64,000 nucleotides of DNA. It comes from DASYQD01 sp036005845 (GTDB lineage: Bacteria; Acidobacteriota; Thermoanaerobaculia; Multivoradales; JAIOJS01). The DNA lies in assembly GCA_036005845.1 (NCBI GenBank), contig DASYQD010000035.1:17391-81390 (forward strand), given 5' to 3'. The notes beneath the pieces were generated by a model, which was given only the letters and a program-made list of their open reading frames with translations, was not told where the DNA came from and searched no databases. A program made the position numbers and the translations under genes. This document shows, in pieces, positions 44,371-52,628 of the stretch. Numbering within the stretch: position 1 is the first letter of the stretch; each line of letters begins with the position of its first letter.

Positions 44371-45216
44371 TCAGCCGTAGAGCTTGCCCACGACCTCCGC
44401 CGCGGAACGCGACGGATCGCCGTACGACTCGCTGGCCTCGGGGAAGCGTCCGGCGCGCACGTCGGCCGCAAAGGCGGCGATCGCCTCGCGCGCCGCGGTG
44501 CCGAGCTGCGCGTAGCGGCGCACGAAGCGCGGCGCGATGCGCTCCTCGAGCCCGAGCAGGTCGTGGTAGACGAGCACCTGGCCGTCGCAGCCGGCGCCGG
44601 CGCCGATGCCGATGGTGGGGATCGACAGCGCCGCCGACACCTCGCTCGCGAGCTTCGCCGGCACGCACTCGAGCACCAGCGAGAAGGCCCCCGCCTCCTC
44701 GGCCTCGCGCGCCGCGGCAAGCAGCCGCTCGGCCGCCGCCGCGCCGCGCCCCTGCACCTTGAAGCCGCCGAGCTTGTGCACCGACTGCGGCGTCAAGCCG
44801 AGGTGCGCCATCACCGGCACCTCGGCGGCGACCAGCGCGCGCACGACGTCGGGGCGGTCGCCCTCGATCTTCACCGCCTGCGCGCCGCCCTCCTTGACGA
44901 AACGCAGCGCGTTCATGACCGCCTGCTCGGCGCCGAGGTGGAACGAGCCGTAGGGCATGTCGGCGACGAGCAGCGCCCGCCGCACGCCGCGCCGCACCGC
45001 TTTGACGTGGTGCAGCATCTCGTCCATGGTGACGGCGAGGGTGTCCTCGTAGCCGAGCACCACCATGGCCAGCGAGTCGCCCACCAGCACCACGTCGACG
45101 CCGGCGGCGTCAGCCTGCCGCCCCTGTGGGCAGTCGTAGGCAGTGACCATCACCACGCGCTCGCCGCGGGCGGGCGCTTCGGAAACCCAGGGAACGGTGA
45201 CGCGGGTCTCGGGCAT
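44371..45216 (-). CDS. panB: 3-methyl-2-oxobutanoate hydroxymethyltransferase
   Basis: The 281-residue enzyme makes ketopantoate from ketoisovalerate and methylene-tetrahydrofolate. Visible are VVMVTAYDCPQGRQADAAGV, VVLVGDSLAMVVLGYEDTL (Mg-binding aspartates), LLVADMPYGSFHLG, AVKIEGDRPDVVRALVAAEV, and VMAHLGLTPQSVHKLGGF, followed by ECVPAKLASEVSAALSIPTI and GIGAGAGCDGQVLVYHDLLG. The ATG at 45216 follows GGGAGG and is the standard start; the frame stays open for another 220 nt upstream, but that part has no protein character. Confidence 0.96.
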   Translation of the reverse strand: MPETRVTVPWVSEAPARGERVVMVTAYDCPQGRQADAAGVDVVLVGDSLAMVVLGYEDTLAVTMDEMLHHVKAVRRGVRRALLVADMPYGSFHLGAEQAVMNALRFVKEGGAQAVKIEGDRPDVVRALVAAEVPVMAHLGLTPQSVHKLGGFKVQGRGAAAAERLLAAAREAEEAGAFSLVLECVPAKLASEVSAALSIPTIGIGAGAGCDGQVLVYHDLLGLEERIAPRFVRRYAQLGTAAREAIAAFAADVRAGRFPEASESYGDPSRSAAEVVGKLYG

Positions 45217-45458
45217 GACCGGCCTCCCATGTTCGACGGATGTCGAGGGTGGCCGCGCGAACCTCGCGTGTCCGGGTCGATACGGATGGGCGGGCGCCGG
45301 CGCGCGCGCACACCGAGGCAGCGGCTCCCACCGGGTGTCCGTCCGAGTCGGATCGGGCCCCGCAACCGCCACCCGTCGCACCACCGACGTGGGACTCTCG
45401 TCCCTTCGCTTACCGTCCCGGTCCCTCGCGGGATCCAAGCGGCACGGCCTTCATCGTA
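45217..45458 (-). other. Possible long structured leader of panB
   Basis: About 240 gene-free bases between a TACGAT hexamer (45458-45453, minus strand) and panB. On the minus strand the region has a GGGAC stem closed by a GAGA (GNRA-type) tetraloop near 45395-45408, and a TCCG-act-CGGA stem near 45340-45350. I do not recognise a known riboswitch in it. It could equally be the untranslated space shared with the divergent secreted-protein gene. Confidence 0.3.
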
Positions 45459-45507
45459 GCGCAAACGTCGACGGGGTATCCTGGAGGGCGAGAAAAGGGG
45501 TGCCTCG

Positions 45508-46503
45508 ATGAGATCGACGACGGTGCTGGCCGTCCTGGCCTTGGTGACGGGAGTCGTGTTCGCCGCTGCCGAGCCTACCCGCGCGCAGGGCTGCGGCGGT
45601 GCCTTCCGCGGCCGCCGATGCTCGACGCCGCCGGCGGGCGGAGGAAACAAGGCGCTCGACGAGCGGATGCTCGCCGGGGCGCACCGGTTGGGGCGGGGCG
45701 AGCGGATCGTCGTGCCGATCGTCTACCACGTCATCTACGACTCTCATCCGGCGAACCCCCCGGACGACCTCGCGCACGCGCCACCCGCTGCCCTCATGGA
45801 GCTGCAGACCGCGGTGCTGAACCGGGCGTTCCACGGTACCGCCATCTCCTTCTCGACCGCCGGCGTGGAGGCGCGCAGCTTCGTTCCGTGGAGGAGGCAG
45901 GCCGGCACTGGATATCCGCCGCTCGAGGACATCGTCGACATGATCGTCGATCTGAACGCCGAGCGGCGCGGCGTCCTGCATGTCTTCCTGATGCAGTTCG
46001 ACGAGTCGGCGGCGCCGCCCGAGACCAAGATGATGTTCCAGGGCTTCCGCCGCCGCACGGACGGGATCATGATGGGTTGGGATCTCTTGCCGTACGACCC
46101 GATCTTGCATCCGCTCGATCCTCAGTCTCTCCTCTACTGGTCCGAGGGCGAGACGCTGGTGCACCTCGTCGGGCACTACCTCGGCCTGCTGCACACCTAC
46201 GAACCCTGGCCGGTCGAGGTCGAGGGCAACGTTCCTCGATGCTCCACGCACTCGCCGCCATGCGCTCAGATCAGCGACCACGTACGCGACACGCCCGTGC
46301 ATCTGGGGGGCCTCAGCGACGACTGCGCGCCGGTGGACTCCTGCCCCGAGTATCCCGGCCTCGATCCGATCGGCAACTACATGAGCGCCGAACCAGACCT
46401 CTGCACCCACGAGTTCACGCCCGGACAGGTGCTGCGCATGGAGCGCATGGTGCGGGCCTTTCGGCCTTACCTCATCGTCGGCACGCCGGCGAGCCAGCAC
46501 TAG
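45508..46503 (+). CDS. Secreted M43 (pappalysin/cytophagalysin-like) protein lacking the catalytic glutamate
   Basis: A 331-residue secreted protein (signal MRSTTVLAVLALVTGVVFAA). The fold signals of M43 metalloproteases are present: RIVVPIVYHVIYDSHP near residue 66, LHVFLMQFD, and the extended zinc motif at 219-229, which here reads HLVGHYLGLLH. The first position after the histidine should be the general-base glutamate (HExxH) but is leucine (CTC at 46165-46167). The three zinc histidines remain. A later DHVRDTPVH, IGNYMSAEPDLCTHEFTPGQ (the Met-turn region) is intact. So it probably binds zinc and substrate but does not cleave. It is divergent from panB. Confidence 0.8.
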   Translation: MRSTTVLAVLALVTGVVFAAAEPTRAQGCGGAFRGRRCSTPPAGGGNKALDERMLAGAHRLGRGERIVVPIVYHVIYDSHPANPPDDLAHAPPAALMELQTAVLNRAFHGTAISFSTAGVEARSFVPWRRQAGTGYPPLEDIVDMIVDLNAERRGVLHVFLMQFDESAAPPETKMMFQGFRRRTDGIMMGWDLLPYDPILHPLDPQSLLYWSEGETLVHLVGHYLGLLHTYEPWPVEVEGNVPRCSTHSPPCAQISDHVRDTPVHLGGLSDDCAPVDSCPEYPGLDPIGNYMSAEPDLCTHEFTPGQVLRMERMVRAFRPYLIVGTPASQH

Positions 46504-46517
46504 GCGCGGGCTTCGCC

Positions 46518-47174
46518 TCAGACCTTCCGCGATCCGACGGGCACGTAGTACTCCGTGCCCTTCACCGGCTTGCTGAGCTTCTTGACCAGGTCCTCGAAGT
46601 CCTCGCTCCGCTGCACGAAGTCGATGTGCCGGGTGTCGACGACCAGCAGCGGCGAGCGGTCGTAGTAGTGGAAGTAATGGTTGTAGGCGTCGATGAGCTG
46701 CGCCAGGTAGTCGCCGGCGAGGTGGCGCTCGAAGCTGCGTTGGCGGCGCTTGACGCGCTCGAGGCAGGTGTCGACGTCGGCCACCAGGTAGAGCATGAGG
46801 TCGGGCGCGCGCACCTGCGGCTCGAGCAGCTTGTAGAGCTTGTCGTAGAGCGACAGCTCGTCGTCTGAGAGGTTGAGGTAGGCGAAGATGCGGTCCTTGT
46901 CGAAGGTGTAGTCGGCGAGCACCAGCTTGTCGAACAAGCCCATCTGGTGCATGTCGCGCTGCTGCTTGAACCGCGAGAGCAGGAAGTAGAGCTGGGTCTG
47001 GAAGGCGGTTCCCGCCTTGTCCTTGTAGAAGTCGGCGAGGAAGGGGTTGCCGACGTCCTCGAGCAGCTTCACGCCTTCGAAGCGCTCGCAGAGGCGCTCC
47101 ACGAGGGTGGTCTTGCCCACCCCGATGGGCCCGTCGACGGCCAGGTAGTGGAAGGGGAGCTCGGTGGCGGTCAA
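46518..47174 (-). CDS. Deoxynucleoside kinase (dNK family)
   Basis: The 218-residue kinase phosphorylates deoxyadenosine/deoxyguanosine-type nucleosides for salvage. P-loop: DGPIGVGKTTLVERL (about 14-28). Then LLEDVGNPFLADFYKD with the catalytic acidic residue, the FKQQRDMHQMGLFDKLVLAD helix-strand, LYLVADVDTCLERVKRRQR with the arginine lid, and FHYYDRSPLLVVDT. The start is a TTG at 47174; the P-loop strand (YLAVDGPIG) is near the N-terminus as usual. Substrate choice cannot be read from the sequence. Confidence 0.88.
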   Translation of the reverse strand: MTATELPFHYLAVDGPIGVGKTTLVERLCERFEGVKLLEDVGNPFLADFYKDKAGTAFQTQLYFLLSRFKQQRDMHQMGLFDKLVLADYTFDKDRIFAYLNLSDDELSLYDKLYKLLEPQVRAPDLMLYLVADVDTCLERVKRRQRSFERHLAGDYLAQLIDAYNHYFHYYDRSPLLVVDTRHIDFVQRSEDFEDLVKKLSKPVKGTEYYVPVGSRKV

Positions 47175-47280
47175 GCCGCGGCGAGTCTACTCCGGAACCT
47201 GCGTGCGGCTGGGCGGCAGCGGCAGGCACGCGACGTGCGAGCGCGGCGTAGGCCGACGCGAGCGCGGCAAGGAGGTCCCT

Positions 47281-47715
47281 ATGGGTCTGTTTGGCAAGAG
47301 CGACAAGGAAAAGGAAGCGGAAGAGCAGGCGGCACATCACGAGGCGCAGCGTCGGCTGCAGGAGGCGATGCAGCGCCGGCAGCAGCAGGACGCCGCGCGG
47401 CAGGCGGCCCCCCCGCCGGCCGCCGCCCCGGCGCCCAAGCCGGCGGCGCCGCCCGCAGCGCCGCCTCCGGCGGGTCAGGCGCCTCCCAGGCCGCAGGCGG
47501 TCCCGGTGTCGCAACCGGCGCCGGCCGACGGCGAGACTTACACGGTGCAGAAGGGCGACAGCCTGTCGAAGATCGCCAAGCACCACCTCGGTGACGCCAA
47601 CGCCTGGCGGCGCATCTACGACGCCAACAAGGCGACGATCGGCGACGACCCGGACAAGATCTTCCCCGGCCAGAAGCTGAAGATCCCGGGCGGCGCCGGC
47701 ACGCGTTCCGCCTAG
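47281..47715 (+). CDS. LysM-domain protein
   Basis: A 144-residue protein with AGGAGG ahead of its ATG. It has no signal peptide: it starts MGLFGKSDKEKEAEEQAAHH, a charged coiled coil, then a Pro/Ala spacer of 40 residues, then one LysM domain (about 85-137) with ETYTVQKGDSLSKIAKHHLG, NAWRRIYDANKATIGDDPDK and IFPGQKLKIP. LysM domains bind peptidoglycan or chitin; a cytosolic form occurs in YgaU-like proteins (potassium-binding BON-LysM), but the BON domain is missing here. Confidence 0.85.
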   Translation: MGLFGKSDKEKEAEEQAAHHEAQRRLQEAMQRRQQQDAARQAAPPPAAAPAPKPAAPPAAPPPAGQAPPRPQAVPVSQPAPADGETYTVQKGDSLSKIAKHHLGDANAWRRIYDANKATIGDDPDKIFPGQKLKIPGGAGTRSA

Positions 47716-47763
47716 GAGCTCTGCGGACGGCGGGCGCCGCGGCGGCTATCGATCGAGAGGCTG

Positions 47764-48432
47764 CTAGCCGCGGCGCCTGTCGCCGCCCAGCCCGTCGAGC
47801 AGGCCGGCGAGGAGCCCGCCGCCGGCACCGGCGCTCGCGTTGCCCCCGCCGCCGCCCAGCAGGTCGTCGAGGAACGAGCCGTCGTGGTTGCGGTCGAGCA
47901 GGCCGCCGAGGATGCCGCCCAGTCCACCGCCGCCGGCTCCCTGCTGGCGAAGCCCGCCGAGCGCGGCGCCGAGGATGTCGCCGAGCCCGCCGCCGCCGGC
48001 TTGCGCGCCGGCGCCGCGGCTCTGCCGCGCGCGGCTCAGCGCGCCGAGCACGATCGGCGCGAGCATGGCGATCAGCCTCATCGCCTGGCCGCGGTCGAGA
48101 CCGGCGCGCTGCGCGACCGCCTCCTCCACCGGGGCGCGGCGGTCGCGGAAGATGTGGTCGAGGCTGCGCTCGTTGGCCGCCGAAGGCCCGCCGTCGAGCA
48201 GGCCGCCGAGGTTGTCGAGGATCGAGCCGTCGTGGTCGCGGTCGAGCGCCGAAGCGAGCGCCGCCTCGCCGTGCGGCGTGGCGCTGTTGCGTTGCAGCGC
48301 GCCGAGCAGGGCGGGCAGCGCGGTCGACACCGCGGCGGCGGTCTGCTCGGGCGTCGCGCCGACCTGGCTGCCGAGCTGCTGGAGCGTCGAGGCGTCGAGC
48401 TGCGAACCGAGGAGGTCGAGGATGGACGCCAT
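47764..48432 (-). CDS. DUF937 (YidB-like) protein with DxDxDG repeats
   Basis: The 222-residue protein opens with MASILDLLGSQLDASTLQQL and GATPEQTAAAVSTALPALLG, the DUF937 beginning, and has the ALDRDHDGSILDNLGGLLDG segment. A Gly-rich second half repeats the motif as LLDRNHDGSFLDDLLGGGGG. The two DxDxDG-type loops resemble calcium-binding EF-hand-like turns. Function of the family is unknown; proteins of this type are small, glycine-rich and possibly assemble. Codon use and an AGGGTCCCC-type upstream region support it as a real gene. Confidence 0.8.
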   Translation of the reverse strand: MASILDLLGSQLDASTLQQLGSQVGATPEQTAAAVSTALPALLGALQRNSATPHGEAALASALDRDHDGSILDNLGGLLDGGPSAANERSLDHIFRDRRAPVEEAVAQRAGLDRGQAMRLIAMLAPIVLGALSRARQSRGAGAQAGGGGLGDILGAALGGLRQQGAGGGGLGGILGGLLDRNHDGSFLDDLLGGGGGNASAGAGGGLLAGLLDGLGGDRRRG

Positions 48433-48455
48433 GGGGACCCTCCCTGTGTGGACCG

Positions 48456-49643
48456 TCAGACCGGCGCCGCGGCGGGCGATGGCGATGCCGAATGCGCGAG
48501 GAGCGCCGGCCCTTCGTCGCGCCGAAGCGGCTGGTAGAGCGTGTCGCGCTCGACGGGCGTGAAGCCCGCGTCGCGCACGATGCGTGCGAGCTCGCTACGT
48601 GACATCGACTGCCCGGTCTCGGCGCCGGCCATGTGGTAGATCGTCTCCTCGACCACCGTGCCGTCGAGGTCGTCGGCGCCGAACGACAGCGCCACCTGCG
48701 CCAGCTTCGGCGTCACCATGATCCAGTAGGCCTTCAGGTGCGGCACGTTGTCGAGCACGAGCCGCGAGGTGGCGATCGTGCGCAGGTCCTCGGTACCCGG
48801 CGTGTGGTACTTGAGGCCCATGTAGTTGTTCTCGGGGTGATAGGCGAGCGGGATGAAGCAGTTGAAGCCGCCCGTCTCGTCCTGCAAGGCGCGCAGCCGC
48901 ATCAGGTGGTCGACGCGGTGCTCAAGACGCTCGACGTGGCCGTAGAGCATCGTGCAGTTGGTCTTGAGGCCCATGCCGTGCGCCGTGCGGTGCACCTCGA
49001 TCCACTCGCCGGCGTCGAGCTTGCCGTCGCAGATGATCTCGCGCACCTCGGGGTGGAAGATCTCGGCGCCGCCCCCGGGCAGCGAGCCGAGCCCGGCCGC
49101 CACCAGGCGCCGCAGCACCTCCGCGATCGGCAGCTTCTCGCGCTTGGCGAACCAGCCGATCTCGATGGCGGTGAAGGCCTTGAGGTGCGCCTGCGGGAAG
49201 CGCTCCTTCAAGCCGCGCAGCATCTCCTCGTACCAGGCGAGGTCGAGGTCGGGGTGCAGACCGCCGACGATGTGGAACTCGGTGACCGCGTTGCCGCCCT
49301 GCTGCGCCGCGTGCTCGTACACCTGCTCGTGGCTCATCTGCCAGGCGTGCGCCTCGCCTTCGAGCGCGGCGAAGCTGCAGAACTTGCAGTTGTAGGTGTA
49401 GACGCAGACGTTGGTGGGGTTGATGTGGCGGTTGACGTTGAAGTACGCGACGTCGCCGTGGAGGCGGCGCCGCACCGCGTCGGCGAGCTTGCCCAGGTGT
49501 AGCAGGTGCGGGGTGGTGAAGCATTGCAGCGCGTCGGCCTCGTCGAGGCGGACTGACTTGTCGTGCTCCTGGTCGCGGACCTTGGCGGCGATGTCCTGCA
49601 GGGCCGGCGGGAAGGTCGCGGGGTCGATGACACGTTGCGGCAT
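48456..49643 (-). CDS. mqnE: Aminofutalosine synthase (radical SAM)
   Basis: The 395-residue radical SAM enzyme makes aminofutalosine from chorismate-derived enolpyruvylbenzoate in the futalosine route to menaquinone. Signatures: NVNRHINPTNVC, TEFHIVGGLHPDLDLAWYEE, LPGGGAEIFHPEVREIICDG, NCTMLYGHVERLEHRVDHLM, and the C-terminal SFGADDLDGTVVEETIYHMA. The cluster motif reads C-VYTYN-C-KF-C, five residues between the first two cysteines where radical SAM usually has three. MqnE rather than MqnC is favoured by the GGGAEIF and DGTVVEE motifs. The start at 49643 has TATACT 8 nt upstream. Confidence 0.9.
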   Translation of the reverse strand: MPQRVIDPATFPPALQDIAAKVRDQEHDKSVRLDEADALQCFTTPHLLHLGKLADAVRRRLHGDVAYFNVNRHINPTNVCVYTYNCKFCSFAALEGEAHAWQMSHEQVYEHAAQQGGNAVTEFHIVGGLHPDLDLAWYEEMLRGLKERFPQAHLKAFTAIEIGWFAKREKLPIAEVLRRLVAAGLGSLPGGGAEIFHPEVREIICDGKLDAGEWIEVHRTAHGMGLKTNCTMLYGHVERLEHRVDHLMRLRALQDETGGFNCFIPLAYHPENNYMGLKYHTPGTEDLRTIATSRLVLDNVPHLKAYWIMVTPKLAQVALSFGADDLDGTVVEETIYHMAGAETGQSMSRSELARIVRDAGFTPVERDTLYQPLRRDEGPALLAHSASPSPAAAPV

Positions 49644-49651
49644 GCAGGCGA

Positions 49652-49657
49652 AGTATA
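49652..49657 (-). promoter_or_regulatory. -10 box TATACT of mqnE
   Basis: TATACT on the minus strand ends 8 nt before the mqnE ATG and no ribosome binding site intervenes. It supports the short start at 49643 over the upstream option and a leaderless message. Confidence 0.45.
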
Positions 49658-49681
49658 TCGGGCGTCTCCGGTGGACCTCGC

Positions 49682-51304
49682 GTGGCACCCGCGTTGCTCA
49701 TCCGCTCGCCGGTGCGCCTGCGTGCTTTCCTCGCCCTCGCCCTCTGCGCGCTGGCCTGCCGCCGCGGCGCGACGCCGCCGGAGCGCAAGCCGGCGCCGGT
49801 GCCGCGGCCGCTCGAAGGCAAGGCAGCGCCAGCGCCGGCCGCCGCGCCGATCGCCCGCGACTTCGAGCAGATCGCCGCCGACCGCACCCTGAAGGTGCTC
49901 TTCACCTTCAACTCGACGGGCTACTTCATCTACAAGGGCGAGGCGATGGGCTACGAGTACGAGCTGCTCGACATCTTCGCCAAGGAGTCGGGCCTGCGCC
50001 TCGAGCCGGTGGTGGTGCGCGACAGCAAGCTCCTCTTCGAGGCGCTCAACCGCGGCGACGGCGACGTCGTCGCCGCGCAGCTCGCCGCCTCGCCGAACGA
50101 GCGCGAGGTGCTGATGACCGACACCCTCTATTCGACGGCGCCGGTCGTCGTGCAGCGCGGCCCCGGCGGCCCGGCGCGCGGCGCCTCGGGCACCGTGCGC
50201 CGCGCCACCGCGCGCGAGAAGCGCGAGACCGAGGCGGCGGCCAAGCCTATCCAGATCAAAGCGCGGCTCATCGCCCGGCCGGCCGACCTCGCGGGGAAGC
50301 GCGTCGACCTCTCCAAGGTCTCGCCGTACCGCTGGCGGCTGCTCGAGCTCAACACCGAGCTCGCCGACGACATCGACGTGGTGGAGGTCGACGACACCAC
50401 CGACCAGCTCATCGCCCGCCTCGCCGAGGGCGGCATCACCTACACGGTGGCGGCCGAGAACGTCGCCGCGCTGCGCATCGGCGAGTTCTCCAACCTGCTC
50501 ATCAAGCCGGCCATCGGCCCCCCGCAGCCGATCGTCTGGGCGCTGCGCAAGACCTCGCCGCGCCTGCACCAGGCGCTCAACCAGTGGCTCGCCGGCAAGC
50601 GGCAGTCCGGCCTGCTGAACACGCTCTACCGCAAGTACTTCCTCGACCGCCGCGGTTACCACAAGCGAGCCGAGAGCCCGTATCTGGCGGCGTACACCGG
50701 CCGTCTGTCGGCGTACGACGACGCCTTCCGCGACTCCGCGCGCATCCCGGTCTGGGATTGGCGGCTGGTCGCCGCGCAGGCCTACCAGGAGTCGCGCTTC
50801 GACCCGCGCGCGCGGTCGTGGGCGGGCGCCGTCGGCCTCATGCAGATGATGCCGCGTACCGCCCGCGAGCTGCACGTCGACCCGCGCGATCCGGCGCAGA
50901 GCGTGGCGGGCGCCTGCCGCTACCTGCGGCGGTTGGAGGATGCCTGGCGGCCGACGGTGACGAAGCGCGCCGAGCGGCTGAAGTTCGTGCTCGCCTCCTA
51001 CAACGTCGGCCTCGGCCACGTCCAGGATGCGGTGCGGCTGGCCGACAAGAACGGCGACGACTCGACCTCGTGGGAGAACATCGCCTACTGGCTCATCCGC
51101 AAGTCCAAGCGCGACGTCTACAACGACCCCGTCGTGCAGTTCGGCTTCGCGCGCGGCACCGAGCCGGTGAGCTACGTCGACAACATCTTGAGCCGCTGGG
51201 ACCACTACCGCGAGCTGCTGGCCCCGGCGCCGACGCCAGAGCCGACACCGGCGCTCGCGGCCGAGCCGACGCCGGCGGCGCCCACTCCGCCACCGCCGCG
51301 CTGA
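49682..51304 (+). CDS. mltF: MltF-like membrane-bound lytic transglycosylase
   Basis: A 540-residue lipoprotein (signal ending LALCALAC). It has two parts, as in MltF: a periplasmic substrate-binding-like domain (about 65-320, RTLKVLFTFNSTGYFIYKGE and IADLAGKRVDLSKVS-like sequence) that acts as regulator, and an SLT lysozyme-like domain with VAAQAYQESRFDPRARSWAG and AVGLMQMMPRTARELHV, catalytic Glu370, and VLASYNVGLGHVQDAVRLA. It cuts peptidoglycan glycan strands to anhydro-muropeptides. An Arg/Ala insert (GPGGPARGASGTVRRATARE) lies inside the binding domain. The tail is rich in PEPTPA repeats. GTG start; divergent from mqnE. Confidence 0.9.
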   Translation: MAPALLIRSPVRLRAFLALALCALACRRGATPPERKPAPVPRPLEGKAAPAPAAAPIARDFEQIAADRTLKVLFTFNSTGYFIYKGEAMGYEYELLDIFAKESGLRLEPVVVRDSKLLFEALNRGDGDVVAAQLAASPNEREVLMTDTLYSTAPVVVQRGPGGPARGASGTVRRATAREKRETEAAAKPIQIKARLIARPADLAGKRVDLSKVSPYRWRLLELNTELADDIDVVEVDDTTDQLIARLAEGGITYTVAAENVAALRIGEFSNLLIKPAIGPPQPIVWALRKTSPRLHQALNQWLAGKRQSGLLNTLYRKYFLDRRGYHKRAESPYLAAYTGRLSAYDDAFRDSARIPVWDWRLVAAQAYQESRFDPRARSWAGAVGLMQMMPRTARELHVDPRDPAQSVAGACRYLRRLEDAWRPTVTKRAERLKFVLASYNVGLGHVQDAVRLADKNGDDSTSWENIAYWLIRKSKRDVYNDPVVQFGFARGTEPVSYVDNILSRWDHYRELLAPAPTPEPTPALAAEPTPAAPTPPPPR

Positions 51305-51309
51305 GGACC

Positions 51310-51564
51310 CTACTGCTCGTAGCTCTCGACCACCGACGCCGGCCGCACCTCGGCGTCGTCAGGGTCGCGGCCGAACTCGCGTTTGGCGCGGCGCTGGCGC
51401 AGCAGGTCCCAACACTGGTCGAGCTCGACGCGGATGCCGGTGAGGCGCTTGCGGTCGACGTCGTCGCGCGCGCCTTGGCTGATCAGCGAATGCTCTTCCT
51501 CGACCAGCTTCTCGATGTGGTGCAGGACGCCTTCGTCGGAACGCGGAGTGGATGATTCGGGCAT
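51310..51564 (-). CDS. DUF2630 family protein
   Basis: The 84-residue protein has the DUF2630 pattern: a short helical HIEKLVEEEHSLISQG followed by RLTGIRVELDQCWDLLRQRR AKREFG, with D/E-rich ends. Function unknown. The length is usual for the family. It is convergent with mltF (5-bp gap) and lies 52 bp downstream of the prenyltransferase gene on the same strand. Confidence 0.85.
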   Translation of the reverse strand: MPESSTPRSDEGVLHHIEKLVEEEHSLISQGARDDVDRKRLTGIRVELDQCWDLLRQRRAKREFGRDPDDAEVRPASVVESYEQ

Positions 51565-51616
51565 GGCGTGACCCCCTCGCGAGCAGAGAGCAGCACGCCG
51601 CGTGCCGAGCCGCGGA

Positions 51617-52549
51617 TCAACCGCGCAGGGCGATGACGTCGACGGCGGTGGCCGCGAAGAGCCACACCGCCAGCACGCCGTTGGCGGTGAAGAAGGCGGC
51701 ATTCAAGCGCGAGAGGTCGCCAGGACGGACGACCCAGTGCTGCCAGCAGAGCAACACCGCGCAGCCGGCGACGCCCACCCAGTAGGCCGCGCCAAGACCC
51801 GGTGCATAGAGCCGCGGCAGCAGCGCCAGCAGTAGGAGCGTGCCGAGGTGGAGGAGCGCCGACACCCAGAGCGCGCGTTCGACGCCGAGCCGCGCCGGGA
51901 TCGAGAAGATGCCCTGCCGGCGATCGACCTCGACGTCCTGCAGCGCGTAGAGCACGTCGAAGCCTGCCACCCACAGCAGCACCGCGCCGGCGAGCACAAG
52001 CGGCGCCGCTGTGACGTCGCCGCGCACGGCGATCCAGGCGCCGAGCGGCGCGCCCGAGAGCGCGAGGCCGAGCACGAGATGGCAGAGCGCCGTGAAACGC
52101 TTGGTGTACGAGTAGAGAAAGATCACCAGCAGCGCCACCGGCGATAGCGCGAACGCGAGCGGGTTGAGCCGCCACGCCGCGAAGACGAGCAGCGCCGCCG
52201 AGACGGCGACGAAGGCGGCGACGAACGCCGGCGTCAGCAGCCCGGCGGGCAACGCACGCGTCGCGGTGCGTGGGTTGTCGGCGTCGAGTCGCCGATCGAC
52301 GAGCCGATTGAACGCCATCGCCGCGCTGCGCGCTCCCACCATCGCCACCACGATCCACAGCACAATGCGCCACGGCGGGATGCCGCGCGCCGCGAGCAGC
52401 ATGCCGAGGAAGGCGAACGGCAGCGCGAACAGCGTGTGCTCGATCTTGATCATCTCGAGCACGGTGCGCACGCGGGCGCCGAAGCCGGCAGGCGACGGCG
52501 CGACTCGGAAACGTCCAGAACCGTCGGAGGTGGCCGGAGTCGGCTGCAC
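51617..52549 (-). CDS. mqnP: UbiA-family prenyltransferase, probable MqnP of futalosine menaquinone synthesis
   Basis: About 310 residues with nine membrane helices. The first aspartate-rich site is AFNRLVDRRLDADNPRTATR; the second is DVLYALQDVEVDRRQG; they hold the Mg-prenyl diphosphate. The start of the first helix, MIKIEHTLFALPFAFLGML, is typical of the MqnP/4-hydroxybenzoate polyprenyltransferase group. Since mqnE lies nearby on the same strand and no ubiquinone genes are seen, prenylation of a menaquinone precursor is the better guess. GTG 52549 is chosen because the longer frame runs into the promoter of the divergent peptidase gene. Confidence 0.85.
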   Translation of the reverse strand: MQPTPATSDGSGRFRVAPSPAGFGARVRTVLEMIKIEHTLFALPFAFLGMLLAARGIPPWRIVLWIVVAMVGARSAAMAFNRLVDRRLDADNPRTATRALPAGLLTPAFVAAFVAVSAALLVFAAWRLNPLAFALSPVALLVIFLYSYTKRFTALCHLVLGLALSGAPLGAWIAVRGDVTAAPLVLAGAVLLWVAGFDVLYALQDVEVDRRQGIFSIPARLGVERALWVSALLHLGTLLLLALLPRLYAPGLGAAYWVGVAGCAVLLCWQHWVVRPGDLSRLNAAFFTANGVLAVWLFAATAVDVIALRG

Positions 52550-52628
52550 GGCCCTATCGTGACATGCCGGCGCCGGCAAGCCGCGAGCGTAGACTGGCGG
52601 GCGCTCGCCGACTGATGAAGGAGCTTCC

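Noticed and set aside
45217..45438. N-terminal extension of PanB
   Set aside because: The frame is open but the translation is Arg/Pro/Thr-rich and unlike any PanB; the standard start follows a ribosome binding site at 45216.
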